The notes beneath the pieces are model-generated. The model did no database searches, had not been told where the DNA came from, and saw nothing but the letters and a program-made list of their open reading frames with translations. A DNA stretch of 14,200 nucleotides from the NCBI GenBank assembly GCA_046757965.1, contig JBHHZI010000085.1, positions 1 through 14,200 of the forward strand, in the 5' to 3' direction. Each line of letters starts with the position of its first letter. Positions within the stretch are counted from its first letter, which is position 1. A program made the position numbers and the translations under genes. Shown piece by piece: positions 1-7,968 of the stretch. This DNA is from JBHHZI01 sp046757965. Lineage in GTDB: Bacteria; Acidobacteriota; Polarisedimenticolia; SMYD01.

Positions 1-60
1 GGCGCCGATGGCGGCACCGATTTCGTACGGTCCGAGTCGGGTCCCGGGCTGCAAGGTCAT
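1..60 (-). CDS. N-terminus of a Ser/Thr protein kinase (partial, leaves the window)
   Basis: Reading the minus strand from the ATG at 60-58 gives MTLQPGTRLGPYEIGAAIGA before the window ends. This is the usual opening of bacterial Hanks-type Ser/Thr kinases: a short x-G-T-R-L-G-P-Y-E-I strand, then the start of the glycine-rich ATP-binding loop (usually I/L-G-x-G-G-M-G-x-V-Y). Only 20 residues are visible, so the loop lysine and catalytic residues cannot be checked. Such kinases are cytosolic or membrane-anchored signalling enzymes and are abundant in Acidobacteriota, Myxococcota and Gemmatimonadota. The gene diverges from the efflux operon, sharing a leader of about 200 bp. The family call rests on a short but very characteristic stretch. 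Confidence 0.72.
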   Translation of the reverse strand, partial: MTLQPGTRLGPYEIGAAIGA

Positions 61-68
61 GACGGCAC

Positions 69-74
69 AGGATA
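69..74 (-). promoter_or_regulatory. Possible -10 element (TATCCT) of the kinase gene
   Basis: On the minus strand TATCCT lies 8 nt upstream of the kinase ATG, so transcription would start at or only a few nt before the start codon (near-leaderless). No convincing -35 box is visible 16-18 bp upstream. This is a weak sequence-only call. Confidence 0.25.
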
Positions 75-167
75 CCGCAACTCCGTGTCGGCGTACGGGT
101 CGACCGGGGCGATGACGGCGCGGGAAAAACCTGCGGACACCCTTCGTGGCCCGGCAGGCGTGTCGTG

Positions 168-185
168 CGCCTCGAGAGCGAGGCG
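168..185. other. Perfect 7-bp hairpin in the divergent leader
   Basis: CGCCTCG (168-174), an AGAG loop, then CGAGGCG (179-185). It lies between the divergent kinase and efflux genes, in what would be the 5' region of either transcript. On the plus strand it is followed by a mildly T-rich stretch rather than a true T-run, so it is not a convincing terminator. It could be a regulator site or chance in GC-rich DNA. The rest of 61-259 shows no gene. Confidence 0.3.
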
Positions 186-259
186 GTCTTGGTTGCGGGC
201 TCCCTGTTTCCAGGTCATCATGCGTACTCGATCCGCTCGTGCGCATCTGGAGCCTGGAC

Positions 260-1368
260 GTGACAAAGAGCCGTCGGAGTGCGCCATTCCGGGTCGCGGG
301 TGTCCTGGCTGCCGTGAGTCTCCTTGCCGGAACCTCGTGTGTGCACTACACGGCAAGGCCGATCTCGGCAGCAGACACGCTCAACCGCGTGGTCCATACG
401 GGCGCACGTTCGCCGCCGCATGCTGGACCTCCACGCAGCCCGGCAACAACTCGACAACCTGCGTGAGCAGGCGCACATCCGGGAGGAGGTCGTCTCCCTG
501 CTGGAACTGCGCCTGGACGCCGGGGCGGCCGATCCCGCCGAGGTCACCCGTAGCCGTATTGAACTTGACCGGGTGCGCTTCGCTCTCGCTGCCGCCGAGC
601 GGGCCCGCGCCGAGGCGCGCGTGAATCTCGCCGGCGCCATCGGGGTGCCTTCCGCGGCTCTCGACGATGTCACGATCTCGTTCGCAACGTTCGATGACTT
701 GCCGGCCGATCTCTCACCGACCGATACCCAGCGACAGGCCCTGTTCGGGCGGCCGGATGTTCTCGCGGCCCTGTCGCGCTACGCCGCGCGTGAGGCCGAC
801 CTGCGCCTCGAGATCGCCCGGCAGTACCCGAATGTCCACCCGGGACCCCGGCTTCGAGCGCGATCAGAGCGAGAACAAGTGGACACTCGGACTCGGGCTC
901 GTCCTGCCGCTGTTTCAGCACAACGGGGGCGGCATCGCGGCGGCGAGTTCGCGGCGCGAGCGCGAGGCCGCCCGTTTCGAGGCCTTGCAGGCGCGGGTGA
1001 TCGGCGACGTTGACGCGGCACTCACCGCCTACCGCGAGAGCCGGAGGGCCACCACCGCTGCCGCCGGATGGCTCGACCATCTCGTGAGCCAGGAACGGAT
1101 CGCCCGGACGCGGCTGGATGCCGGGCAGATCTCTCGCTTTGAATTCGATCTGTCCCGCCTGGAACGACTGGAGGCCGACGGGCGCCGCTTCGAGGCGACG
1201 GTCGCGGCGCAACGGGCCCTGGGCAGCGTCGAGGATGCGATGCAGCGCCCTCTGGGATGGTCCGAATCGTTGTGGCTTGATGCACCCCGCGAGACCACGG
1301 CCCGACACCGACAGGCCGACCACGATGCGACCTCACTTCGACCCGGAGTCGACGATGCCACGCGCTAG
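260..1368 (+). pseudogene. TolC/CusC-like outer-membrane efflux factor, disrupted
   Basis: The product would be the outer-membrane channel of the tripartite RND pump encoded with the next two genes. A GTG at 260, preceded by GGAG at 249-252, opens a signal peptide ending in a lipoprotein-like SLLAGTSC motif, as in CusC-type factors. That frame loses homology at about 380-395. Homology resumes one frame over (HVRRRMLDLHAARQQLDNL onward; coiled-coil helices, LRLDAGAADPAEVTRSR, VNLAGAIGVP). A second break lies at CCCC 846-849, where one extra C moves the reading from IARQYPNVHPGP to GFERDQSENKWTLGLGLVLP, a hallmark stretch of the family. The last frame ends with TAG at 1366-1368. About 370 residues can be pieced together against a usual 430-470, and by alignment from memory roughly 100-130 residues are missing near the N-terminus. 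As written no full protein can be made. Confidence 0.8.
846..849 (+). other. Single-base frameshift (extra C) in the outer-membrane factor gene
   Basis: A run of four C follows GGGA. With three C the family motif IARQYPNVHxGPGFERDQSENKW would be continuous. With four, the upstream frame leaves homology and the downstream frame takes over exactly at GGC 850. A one-base homopolymer error in sequencing or a true mutation would look the same. Confidence 0.75.
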
Positions 1369-2512
1369 GTTCAGCCTGTGCAGTGCGGGAGGCGCCGTGC
1401 TGAGTCTGGCGCTGGCCGTGACCGGGGTCTCGTGCGACAACCCGGCCGACGCCGCCGACCCGACACGCGGCCCGGCAGCAGACTCAGCCGCCGCTGTCGC
1501 CGTCCGGGTGGCGACGGTCACACGAGCCGACCTGCGCGCCCGCGTGGTGGCCTACGGGACCGTGGAACCGGAGCCCGCGACCCCACAAACACCAGCGGCC
1601 GCGGCCCGGGTCGGCGCCATGGTGTCCGGAGTCATCAGCGGCGTGTCCTGCGCAGAGGGACAGCGCGTGAAGAAAGGAACCCTGCTGTTCCAGCTCGACG
1701 CGCGGGCCGCCGAGCAGGCCATCCGGCAGGCTCGGGAAGTCCTGGACTTCGCCGACAAGGAGCTGGAACGCCAGGAACAGATGCAGCCTGGTGAAGGAAC
1801 GTCCATTCACCTGTATCAGGCAGCGCTGCGCGATCGCGATACGGCCCGCACGACTCCGGCGCTCCGGAAGACACAGCGTTCGTATCTCGACATCACCTCG
1901 CCACTGGATGGAACCATCGTGCAGGTTCTTGCGCGGCGTGGGGAGACCATCGACCCGGGAGTGCCGCTGGCTGAAGTCATCGACCTCGACCGCCTGGTTG
2001 CCATTGTGCGTGTACCCGAGCGAGAACGTGGCGCGCTTCACCTGGGGCAACCGGTTGAACTCGCCGGCAGCACGGGTGGCGCACAGGGCGGCTCGCCGGA
2101 CATGCGATCCACCATCGCCGGTGAACTCCGCTTCGTCGGCTCGCAGATCGATCCCCGTGACGGAACGGTGCCCGCGTGGGTGTCATTTCCTGTCCTCGCT
2201 GCACTGCTGCCGGGACAGTTCGTCGAGGTGCACATCGTCACCGAGGAACGGCCCGGCCGCCTGGCCGTGCCAAGGGTGGCGGTGATCCCCGATGCAAACG
2301 GGCGCGATACGGTCGTGGTGATCGACGGCGGTGTGGCTCGACACGTTCCCGTGACCACCGGCCTGCTGGATGGTGACCGGCTCGAGGTCGACGGCGACGG
2401 CCTGGATCCCGGCACCCGCGTCGTCACCTCGGGCGGCTACGGCCTGGCCGACGGTGACGTGGTGAACATCCTCGGTCGACCCCCGACGGCAGCAAAGACC
2501 CCGGCCCCTTGA
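1355..2512 (+). CDS. RND efflux periplasmic adaptor (membrane fusion protein), lipoprotein
   Basis: This is the periplasmic adaptor linking the inner-membrane RND permease to the outer-membrane factor, 385 residues. I chose ATG 1355 because GGAG at 1345-1348 sits 6 nt upstream; ATG 1325 in the same frame is possible. The N-terminus is a signal peptide ending TGVSC, so Cys27 could be lipid-modified, although the -3 residue is not canonical. Next come the first half of the biotinyl-lipoyl domain (VSGVISGVSCAEGQRVKKG), an alpha-hairpin (AIRQAREVLDFADKELERQ), the second lipoyl half (LDITSPLDGTIVQV), the beta-barrel, and a membrane-proximal domain ending GGYGLADGDVVNI. All modules and the usual length are present, so it appears intact. 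It overlaps the end of the outer-membrane gene by 14 nt and stops 4 nt before the permease start, indicating one transcript. The substrate cannot be told from sequence. Confidence 0.88.
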   Translation: MPRARFSLCSAGGAVLSLALAVTGVSCDNPADAADPTRGPAADSAAAVAVRVATVTRADLRARVVAYGTVEPEPATPQTPAAAARVGAMVSGVISGVSCAEGQRVKKGTLLFQLDARAAEQAIRQAREVLDFADKELERQEQMQPGEGTSIHLYQAALRDRDTARTTPALRKTQRSYLDITSPLDGTIVQVLARRGETIDPGVPLAEVIDLDRLVAIVRVPERERGALHLGQPVELAGSTGGAQGGSPDMRSTIAGELRFVGSQIDPRDGTVPAWVSFPVLAALLPGQFVEVHIVTEERPGRLAVPRVAVIPDANGRDTVVVIDGGVARHVPVTTGLLDGDRLEVDGDGLDPGTRVVTSGGYGLADGDVVNILGRPPTAAKTPAP

Positions 2513-3929
2513 CCTGATGGGCTCCTTCTCACCGGGGCGCCTGGCCGTCCGGCACGCGGGCGCCATCACCTTCATCTGCCTGGCGCTCTGCGCGGCCGGG
2601 GTGTACTCGGCCCTGGACATGCCGTCAGCGGTGTTCCCCCGGACCGACTTCCCCCGGGTTGTCATCCTGGTTGATAACGGGGTGATGCCTGCCGACGAGA
2701 TGATGGCCCGCATCACTCGTCCGATCGAGGAGTCGATGAAGGATATCCCGGACTCCGTGACGATCCGTTCGTCGACCGGCCGCGGATCCGCCGAGGTCAA
2801 CGTGTTCTTCTCCTGGCGGGCGGACATGCCCCGGTCGGAATTGTACGTTCTCTCCCGCCTCTCACAGATTCGCGGCCAGTTGCCCGACACCGCCTCGACC
2901 TCCGTGTTCCGGCTGACGTTTTCAGCCTTTCCGATCATCGGCGTCAGCCTCACCGGCACCGGCGTGGACCTGACGCGACTCTGGGAGATCGCGCGCTACG
3001 ACATCAAGCCCCGCCTGCTGCGCATCCCCGGTGTCGCCCGGGTCGATCTGGTCGGCGGACGCCGGCCGGAGTACCACGTCGTGGTGGATCCCCTCCGCCT
3101 CCAGAGCGCCGGGGTCAGCCTGGCGCAGGTCAACGCTTCCCTCGCCCGCAACAACCTGATCATCCCCACCGGGGTGCACGACGAGGACCACACGATGTTT
3201 CTGGCCGTCGTTGACGGCCGCGCCCACACGACCCGGGAGATCGAGGAGCTGCCGGTCGCAACCGTGGGGACTCACCTGGTGCGCATCCGCGACGTAGCCC
3301 ATGTCGAGCGCGGTCCCGAGCCGGTGTTCAACATCGTCAGTGCCGACGGCGAAGAAGCCGTCCTGCTGAACGTGCGCAGCCAGCCGGACGGCAGCACGCT
3401 CGACATCGCCCGCGCACTGGCTCGCGAACGCGACCGCCTGGCCAGGGAGCTTCCCGGCGGCCTCAGGACGGCGCTTTTCTATGACCAGTCACAGCTCGTC
3501 CGTGCCTCGGTGCGTAGCGTCTGGGAAGCCATCGGATTTGGCCTCCTGCTCTCGGTCGCCATCCTGTTCCTGTTCCTCAAGAGCTGGAAGAGCACGCTGA
3601 CAGCGACGCTGGTGATTCCCGCCACGGTCCTGGTCACCCTCGTGGCCATGAGACTGGCCAGCCTGAGCTTCAACCTGATGACCCTGGGAGGCATCGCGGC
3701 GGCCATCGGGCTGGTCATCGACGACGCGATCGTCGTCGTCGAGGCGGTTCATGCCCGGATCATGTCCGGCGCCACCGGTGCCGTTGCCATCGAACAGGGC
3801 ATCGGGGAGATCGTTCGACCTCTGATCGGCTCGACGCTCACACCCGTGGTGGTGTTCATTCCACTGGCCTTTCTCGGCGGGATCACCGGAGTCTTCTTTC
3901 GGGCCCTGGCGCTCACGATGGTCGTCTCG

Positions 3930-4049
3930 CGTCGTCCCGCCCAGGCAACTTCTCTTCAGGGATTCGAGCGTCTCGGGGTCGAGCATCTGCCGCCCATAAA
4001 AACCCTTGAGTCGTCTCTCGAGATGGTCCTGTGCCCCGCTCATGAGATG
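3930..4049 (+). other. Foreign in-frame segment inside permease TM6
   Basis: This stretch encodes permease residues 472-511, which are hydrophilic and unlike any RND TM6. Third-position G/C is visibly lower than in the flanks (about 62% over these codons by hand count). There is no stop in the permease frame. The minus strand also has an open frame here, with a soluble-looking peptide (GFYGRQMLDPETLESLKRS). I find no terminal inverted repeats and no transposase. The net gain is about 105 bp. It could be a miniature insertion, recombination with another gene, or an assembly error. Confidence 0.6.
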
Positions 4050-4054
4050 GTCCT
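4020..4054 (+). repeat. 11-bp direct repeat GAGATGGTCCT at the insertion edge
   Basis: Copies lie at 4020-4030 and 4044-4054, one at the end of the foreign segment and one running into the restored permease sequence. The 24-bp period is in frame. It may be a footprint of the event that created the junction, or microhomology used in it. Chance is possible. Confidence 0.55.
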
Positions 4055-5180
4055 CGCCGTCACGCTGACTCCGTCGGTCGCCACGGTCTTTCTGGGCCAG
4101 GGAAAGCGGCACAAGACCCAGGACGGCGGCGCGGTGCTCGGATTCCTCATTCGCGTCTACGAGAGAGCCATGCGCATCGCTCTGGTGCGCCCCTCCCTCT
4201 CCGTCGCGGGTGGTGGGATCCTGCTCGTCTGCGGACTCCTTCTGTACCCCACACTTCCTCGCGAGTTTCTTCCGGCAATGGACGAGGGTGGATTCGTGAT
4301 CGACTACTTCACGCCCTGGGGAACCAGCCTGGAGGACACCAACCGGCAACTGGAGCGCGCCGAGCAGATCCTGCGTGCCACACCGGAGATGGAGAGCTAT
4401 TCGCGCCGCACCGGCGCCCGGCTTGCTCTGGCCATCGCCGAACCGAACACCGGGGACTTCCTGGTCAAGCTGCGCGCCGACCGGGAGCGCTCGACCGGCG
4501 AGGTCATCGCCGGTCTGCGCCGCGCGTTCAACGCGCAGGTTCCAGGCATCCAGTGGGAGTTTCCCGGCATCCTGAGCGACCTCATCGGCGACCTCACCTG
4601 GGCGCCTCAGCCGATAGAGGTCAAGTTCTACTCCGCCGACACGTCGCTGCTGGAGAGTATGGCCCCGCACATCGAGGAGCAGATCGCGGCCGTCGACGGG
4701 GTCGTGGATACCTTCGATGGACTGGTCTACGCAGGACCCACGTTGAGCTTCCGTCCTCGCTCGAAGGACCTGGAGCGATTCGGGCTGACCGCGAACGATC
4801 TGGGGCGCGCGTTGAACACCGCCATGCTGGGCGAGGTCACCTCATCGGTGGTCAACGGCGACCGTGTGGTCGAGGTCCGTGTGCTGGTCGATCCCGCCCG
4901 CACCGACCGCGTGGCGACCTTGCGCGCCTTGCCTCTCCGCACACCGGGCGGGGCGATCGTCAAGGTCTCACAGGTTGCCGATGTGGTCGAGGTGCCCGGC
5001 CAGCTCGAGCTGCGACGCGAGGACCTGCGCCAGGACGTGGCCATCACCGCGCGCCTCGAAGGGCGGGATCTGGGCAGTGCGATGGCGGAGATTCGCGATC
5101 GGCTGGGACGAGACCCCTCCATCCCGGCCTCCGCTCTGGAGTACGGCGGCCTGTACGAGCAGCAGCGTGAGTCGTTCCAG

Positions 5181-5216
5181 AATCTAAAGCATTATTTTTG
5201 AGCAGTTTATGCCATG
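5181..5216. other. AT-rich junction tract that ends the permease gene
   Basis: Bases 5181-5210 are about 23% G+C (7 of 30), in striking contrast to the surroundings. RND homology ends at this tract, and the TGA (5199-5201) lies inside it. No RND homology resumes in any frame downstream. It marks a breakpoint: a deletion scar, the edge of a lost mobile element, or an assembly join. I see no clear inverted repeat. Confidence 0.65.
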
Positions 5217-5240
5217 TGACGGGCGCCGGGGATGACGCCT

Positions 5241-5261
5241 GGGGACCTGTCGCCGGTCCCC
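5241..5261 (+). terminator. Hairpin after the efflux operon, possible terminator
   Basis: GGGGACC (5241-5247), a 7-nt loop, then GGTCCCC (5255-5261): a perfect 7-bp G/C stem 40 bp after the permease stop. No T-run follows, so any termination would need another factor. The rest of 5202-5471 holds no gene I can support. Confidence 0.35.
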
Positions 5262-5471
5262 GCTTCCAGAATCGCACCTCCCGGGAATGACTGCCGGGCC
5301 CGCGCGGTTAACGGGTGCGGACGGGACACTCTGATTCCTTTCGCGGACCGTGTCTCGCAGCTGACCTTGCTCACATCTCTCACCCAGAAACCCGGAGCCG
5401 ACCCCGGACGGCGACTCGCGTCCCATCCCCGCCGCCCGGCTCGGCCCCATACTGCAAAGGGAGGAAGTCTC

Positions 5472-6584
5472 ATGAGTCTCCGCCAACAACGCCCGGGACT
5501 GCGGAATGCCGCCAGGCTGCTCGCCGGAACCGGGGGCATCGCCGTGGCGCTGCTCTTCGGGTCTCTCGTGGCGATGGCCGCGGACGGCCCACCGGTTCCC
5601 GGCCTTCATGCCTACACCATGGGTCATGCGATGCACCAGGATCCGCCCGATCGAGTCGGTGGTCCCCTGACCGTCACCGTCACCCAGTCGAAGGGCAGCA
5701 CGCGCTGGGTCCTGCCGGGGCCCCGTTTCCTGGATCCGTCCGTCTTCGGCACCCCGGATCACCCGGTCGGCTTCGACCCGGCTCCGTTCCCGCTTCTCGG
5801 CGTGCCGCTCGACAAGCGCAAGGACAACGGCGACGCCTACACCTTCATCAATGCCGCCGCCCCGTTCTCCGACTGGCGCGAGGTGGGCGTCGGCAGCATC
5901 AAGATGAAGGTCGTGGATGTCACCGCTATGGATGGTGCTCGCACCAAGGACAAGATCGATTTCCAGGCCACCTTCTCGAGTCCCGACGGCAAGCACTCGT
6001 ACCGCGTGACCGCGAAGAAGCCGATCCCCCACGGCATGGCCTACCCTTTCTTCGGTGGAGTGGTCACTAATCACCTCCTGCACGGGGCGACCGGCATCGG
6101 CACGCGACAGATGCCGACCGAGTACACCTATGCCGGGTTCTGGGCCATGGGGAACATCTACCGGGATGGCCAGCTGGTCAACGAGAACCAGATGGTCCAC
6201 GTGATGGTCACCGAGGTCGTGCGCGGCGACAACTACAAGCTCAACTTCGACGGCAAGGTCGGGAACCCGCCGCGTGGCCTGACACTGCACCTGATGGTGC
6301 CACCGTTTGCGCCCGGGCCGAAGGGGTTGCAGCCCCGGCCGGTGAAGACCGGTTTCGTGCCGTTTCCGTTCATCCAGAAGCACATGATGAAGACCATGGA
6401 GATGGTCAAGAAGATGCCTCCGGACCAGCAGCAGAAGAAGATGGCCACGCTCCAGGAGGTCAAGCAGCTCATGGAACACACGAAGGAACACGTCATGCAG
6501 GCCATGAAGGCCGGCAAGATGGACGGCCAGCCCTTCTTCCATGTGATGTTCGGTAATATCCAGATGAAAGCCAAGGGTTCCTGA
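5472..6584 (+). CDS. Secreted protein of unknown family with Met/His-rich C-terminal tail
   Basis: 370 residues. The start is set by a strong AGGGAGGAAG Shine-Dalgarno directly upstream of ATG 5472. A signal peptide (hydrophobic 16-36, likely cleavage after AMAA at about 37) sends it to the periplasm or outside. Residues 40-300 look like a mostly beta globular domain with Trp/Gly/Pro-rich segments (GSTRWVLPGP, AYPFFGGVVTNHLLHG, YTYAGFWAMGNIYRDGQ). I do not recognise the family. Residues 303-365 form a helical-looking segment with 12 Met and 4 His, starting KHMMKTMEMVKKM. Clusters like this bind Cu(I)/Ag(I) in periplasmic proteins such as SilE/PcoE. Near the mature N-terminus lies another Met/His patch, MGHAMH (50-55). 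It sits between an efflux locus and a copper-protein gene, so a metal-binding role is plausible but unproven. A terminator follows at once, so it is probably monocistronic. Confidence 0.8.
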   Translation: MSLRQQRPGLRNAARLLAGTGGIAVALLFGSLVAMAADGPPVPGLHAYTMGHAMHQDPPDRVGGPLTVTVTQSKGSTRWVLPGPRFLDPSVFGTPDHPVGFDPAPFPLLGVPLDKRKDNGDAYTFINAAAPFSDWREVGVGSIKMKVVDVTAMDGARTKDKIDFQATFSSPDGKHSYRVTAKKPIPHGMAYPFFGGVVTNHLLHGATGIGTRQMPTEYTYAGFWAMGNIYRDGQLVNENQMVHVMVTEVVRGDNYKLNFDGKVGNPPRGLTLHLMVPPFAPGPKGLQPRPVKTGFVPFPFIQKHMMKTMEMVKKMPPDQQQKKMATLQEVKQLMEHTKEHVMQAMKAGKMDGQPFFHVMFGNIQMKAKGS

Positions 6585-6622
6585 CCCGAAACAACGGAGT
6601 TCCCTGGAACGACACTCTACCG

Positions 6623-6668
6623 GGAGGTGGCGAGGCGCGTGCTGGAGTCTCGCCGCCTCCTCTTCATT
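6623..6668 (+). terminator. Intrinsic terminator after the Met/His-tailed protein gene
   Basis: GGAGGTGGCGAG (6623-6634) pairs with CTCGCCGCCTCC (6649-6660) over 12 bp with one G-U pair and a 14-nt loop. TCTTCATT follows (five T in eight). It is the best terminator-like structure in the window, and it separates this gene from the cytochrome gene, which therefore probably has its own promoter. Confidence 0.6.
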
Positions 6669-6699
6669 CCCTCATCACCGTGTTCGACGAGGAGAATCG

Positions 6700-7968
6700 A
6701 TGTCGTCTGATCGAGTCATCCACAGCCTCGCCTCCACTCGACGCCGTCGGCGACGCGACGCCGTCGCGTTGCTGCTGTTCGTCGCCGCTTCTGTTGCAGT
6801 GTTCTCCAGCACCGTCTCCGCAGACGAGGTGGTGGTCAAGCTGGCCGACATCGAGTTTCACCCGGCCGAGATCTCCGTCTCGCCGGGACAGAGCGTTCGA
6901 TTCATCAACAATGACCCGTTCGAGCACGACGTGTATGTCGTTGACGCGGCCAACAAGAACCTGGTCGTCGTTCCACGCACCCTCCTGGCACCGGGGAAAT
7001 CGACCACGGTATCGGTGAAGGAAAAGGCGGTGTACAAGGTCTACTGCACCATTCATGGCGGCATGCAGGCCAGGCTGACGACGACCGGTTCATTCGAGTT
7101 GACGGCAGAGCAGAAGGAACGTGCGGCCCGCGCGGCACCGGTCCTGCCGCCGATCGTCAAGACCGGCGAAGAACTGTTCTGGGGCAAGGCCATGTGCCAC
7201 CACTGCCACTCCATGGGGAATCGCGGTGACGGTCTGCGCGGCCCGAATCTCCAGAACATCGGACTCCGGGCGGACGCCCAGGCCGAACGGTTCGGTCTGG
7301 ACAGCGGCACGGACTACATCGTGCACTCCATCCTCGAGCCGGACCGCAACATCGTGGCCGGCTACACCAATGACATGCCTCATGTCTTTCAGCCGCCCAT
7401 CGATCTCGATGCCGGCGAGATCAAGGCCATCGTGACCTACCTCCAGAGCCAGGGCGGCACGGTGGACACCTGGGCCATCGACATTCCCGAGGATCAGCTC
7501 GACTATCCGCTGCCGCCCAGTCCGTTCTCCGGCGGAGACCCGGTTCGCGGCCGGAAGGTCTTCGCCGACGATGCCAGTTGCAACAGTTGCCACCAGGTCG
7601 GTGACGAGCGACCGGTCTCCGTCGGACCCGACCTTACCGAGCTGGGCAAGTTCCGGGACTGGGCCTGGATGGCCCAGGCCATCTTCCACCCGGCCGACGA
7701 GATCGGCGCGAACTGGACCAGCGGGACCGTGACACTGAACTCGGGAGACACCGTGACCGGCGTTATCCAGAAGAAGACCAGCAAGGAGATCCGGATGCTG
7801 ACGGCCGGCAACCACGTCCGCATCATTCCCTCCAAGGATGTGAAGTCGGTTCAGATCGACGAGGGAACACGGATGCCGGACACCTATGACGAGATCATCA
7901 CGTTTCAGCAGACCGCCGACCTCATCAGTTACCTGGAAACACTGAAGGGCTCTGCTCCCAAGAAGTGA
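6700..7968 (+). CDS. Exported cupredoxin-cytochrome c-cytochrome c fusion protein
   Basis: 422 residues. ATG 6700 follows GAGGAGA at 6689-6695. The signal peptide has an RRRRRR n-region, a hydrophobic 21-35 and likely cleavage after VSA (41). Residues 42-133 are a plastocyanin-like cupredoxin with a full set of type-1 copper ligands: His76 and C116-x2-H119-x2-M122. A first cytochrome c domain has heme motif CHHCH (166-170) and Met226 as likely axial ligand. A second has CNSCH (294-298), then a beta insert (SGTVTLNSGDTVTGVI) and the ending RMPDTYDEII...DLISYL, with Met392 as likely ligand. This layout matches the Pirellula/Verrucomicrobium-type putative heme-binding domain (TIGR02603). It would carry electrons in the periplasm through one copper and two hemes. 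The partner enzyme is not in the window. Domain calls are firm; the physiological role is unknown. Confidence 0.92.
   Translation: MSSDRVIHSLASTRRRRRRDAVALLLFVAASVAVFSSTVSADEVVVKLADIEFHPAEISVSPGQSVRFINNDPFEHDVYVVDAANKNLVVVPRTLLAPGKSTTVSVKEKAVYKVYCTIHGGMQARLTTTGSFELTAEQKERAARAAPVLPPIVKTGEELFWGKAMCHHCHSMGNRGDGLRGPNLQNIGLRADAQAERFGLDSGTDYIVHSILEPDRNIVAGYTNDMPHVFQPPIDLDAGEIKAIVTYLQSQGGTVDTWAIDIPEDQLDYPLPPSPFSGGDPVRGRKVFADDASCNSCHQVGDERPVSVGPDLTELGKFRDWAWMAQAIFHPADEIGANWTSGTVTLNSGDTVTGVIQKKTSKEIRMLTAGNHVRIIPSKDVKSVQIDEGTRMPDTYDEIITFQQTADLISYLETLKGSAPKK

Larger units (their letters stand above)
2517..5201 (+). pseudogene. RND efflux permease (AcrB/CzcA-type), with insertion and lost C-terminus
   Basis: This is an inner-membrane proton-driven pump subunit. 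Residues 1-471 look normal: TM1 at the start, the porter domain (MPSAVFPRTDFP, ITRPIEESMKDIP), TM2-TM5, and the TM4 proton-relay pair Asp402-Asp403 in LVIDDAIVVVE. After LTMVVS (to residue 471) about 40 hydrophilic residues replace the expected few hydrophobic residues of TM6, and the protein rejoins at VLAVTLTPS (512 on). The second periplasmic half is good (LPREFLPAMDEGG, EPNTGDFLVKL, YGGLYEQQRESF). Then it stops at QNLKHYF in an AT-rich tract, just where TM8 should begin. It is 894 residues including the insertion, against about 1,000-1,050. TM8-TM12, including the TM10 relay lysine known in AcrB, are absent. A working pump is unlikely if the sequence is correct. Confidence 0.82.

Noticed and set aside
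3925..4056. A classical insertion sequence in the permease gene
   Set aside because: There is no transposase, no terminal inverted repeats, and the segment is only about 120 bp. The 11-bp repeat does not bracket it cleanly, so I call it only a foreign segment.
3489..4670. Minus-strand open frame (393 codons) across the permease
   Set aside because: It is a shadow of clear RND coding on the plus strand. Only the part over the foreign segment (about 3930-4050) deserves a search, and I noted it there.
5184..6542. Long minus-strand open frame (452 codons) opposite the Met/His-tailed protein gene
   Set aside because: It is antisense to a gene with a strong ribosome site and signal peptide. The composition (His/Leu/Asp/Gly runs) is the usual by-product of GC-rich third positions, with no domain seen.
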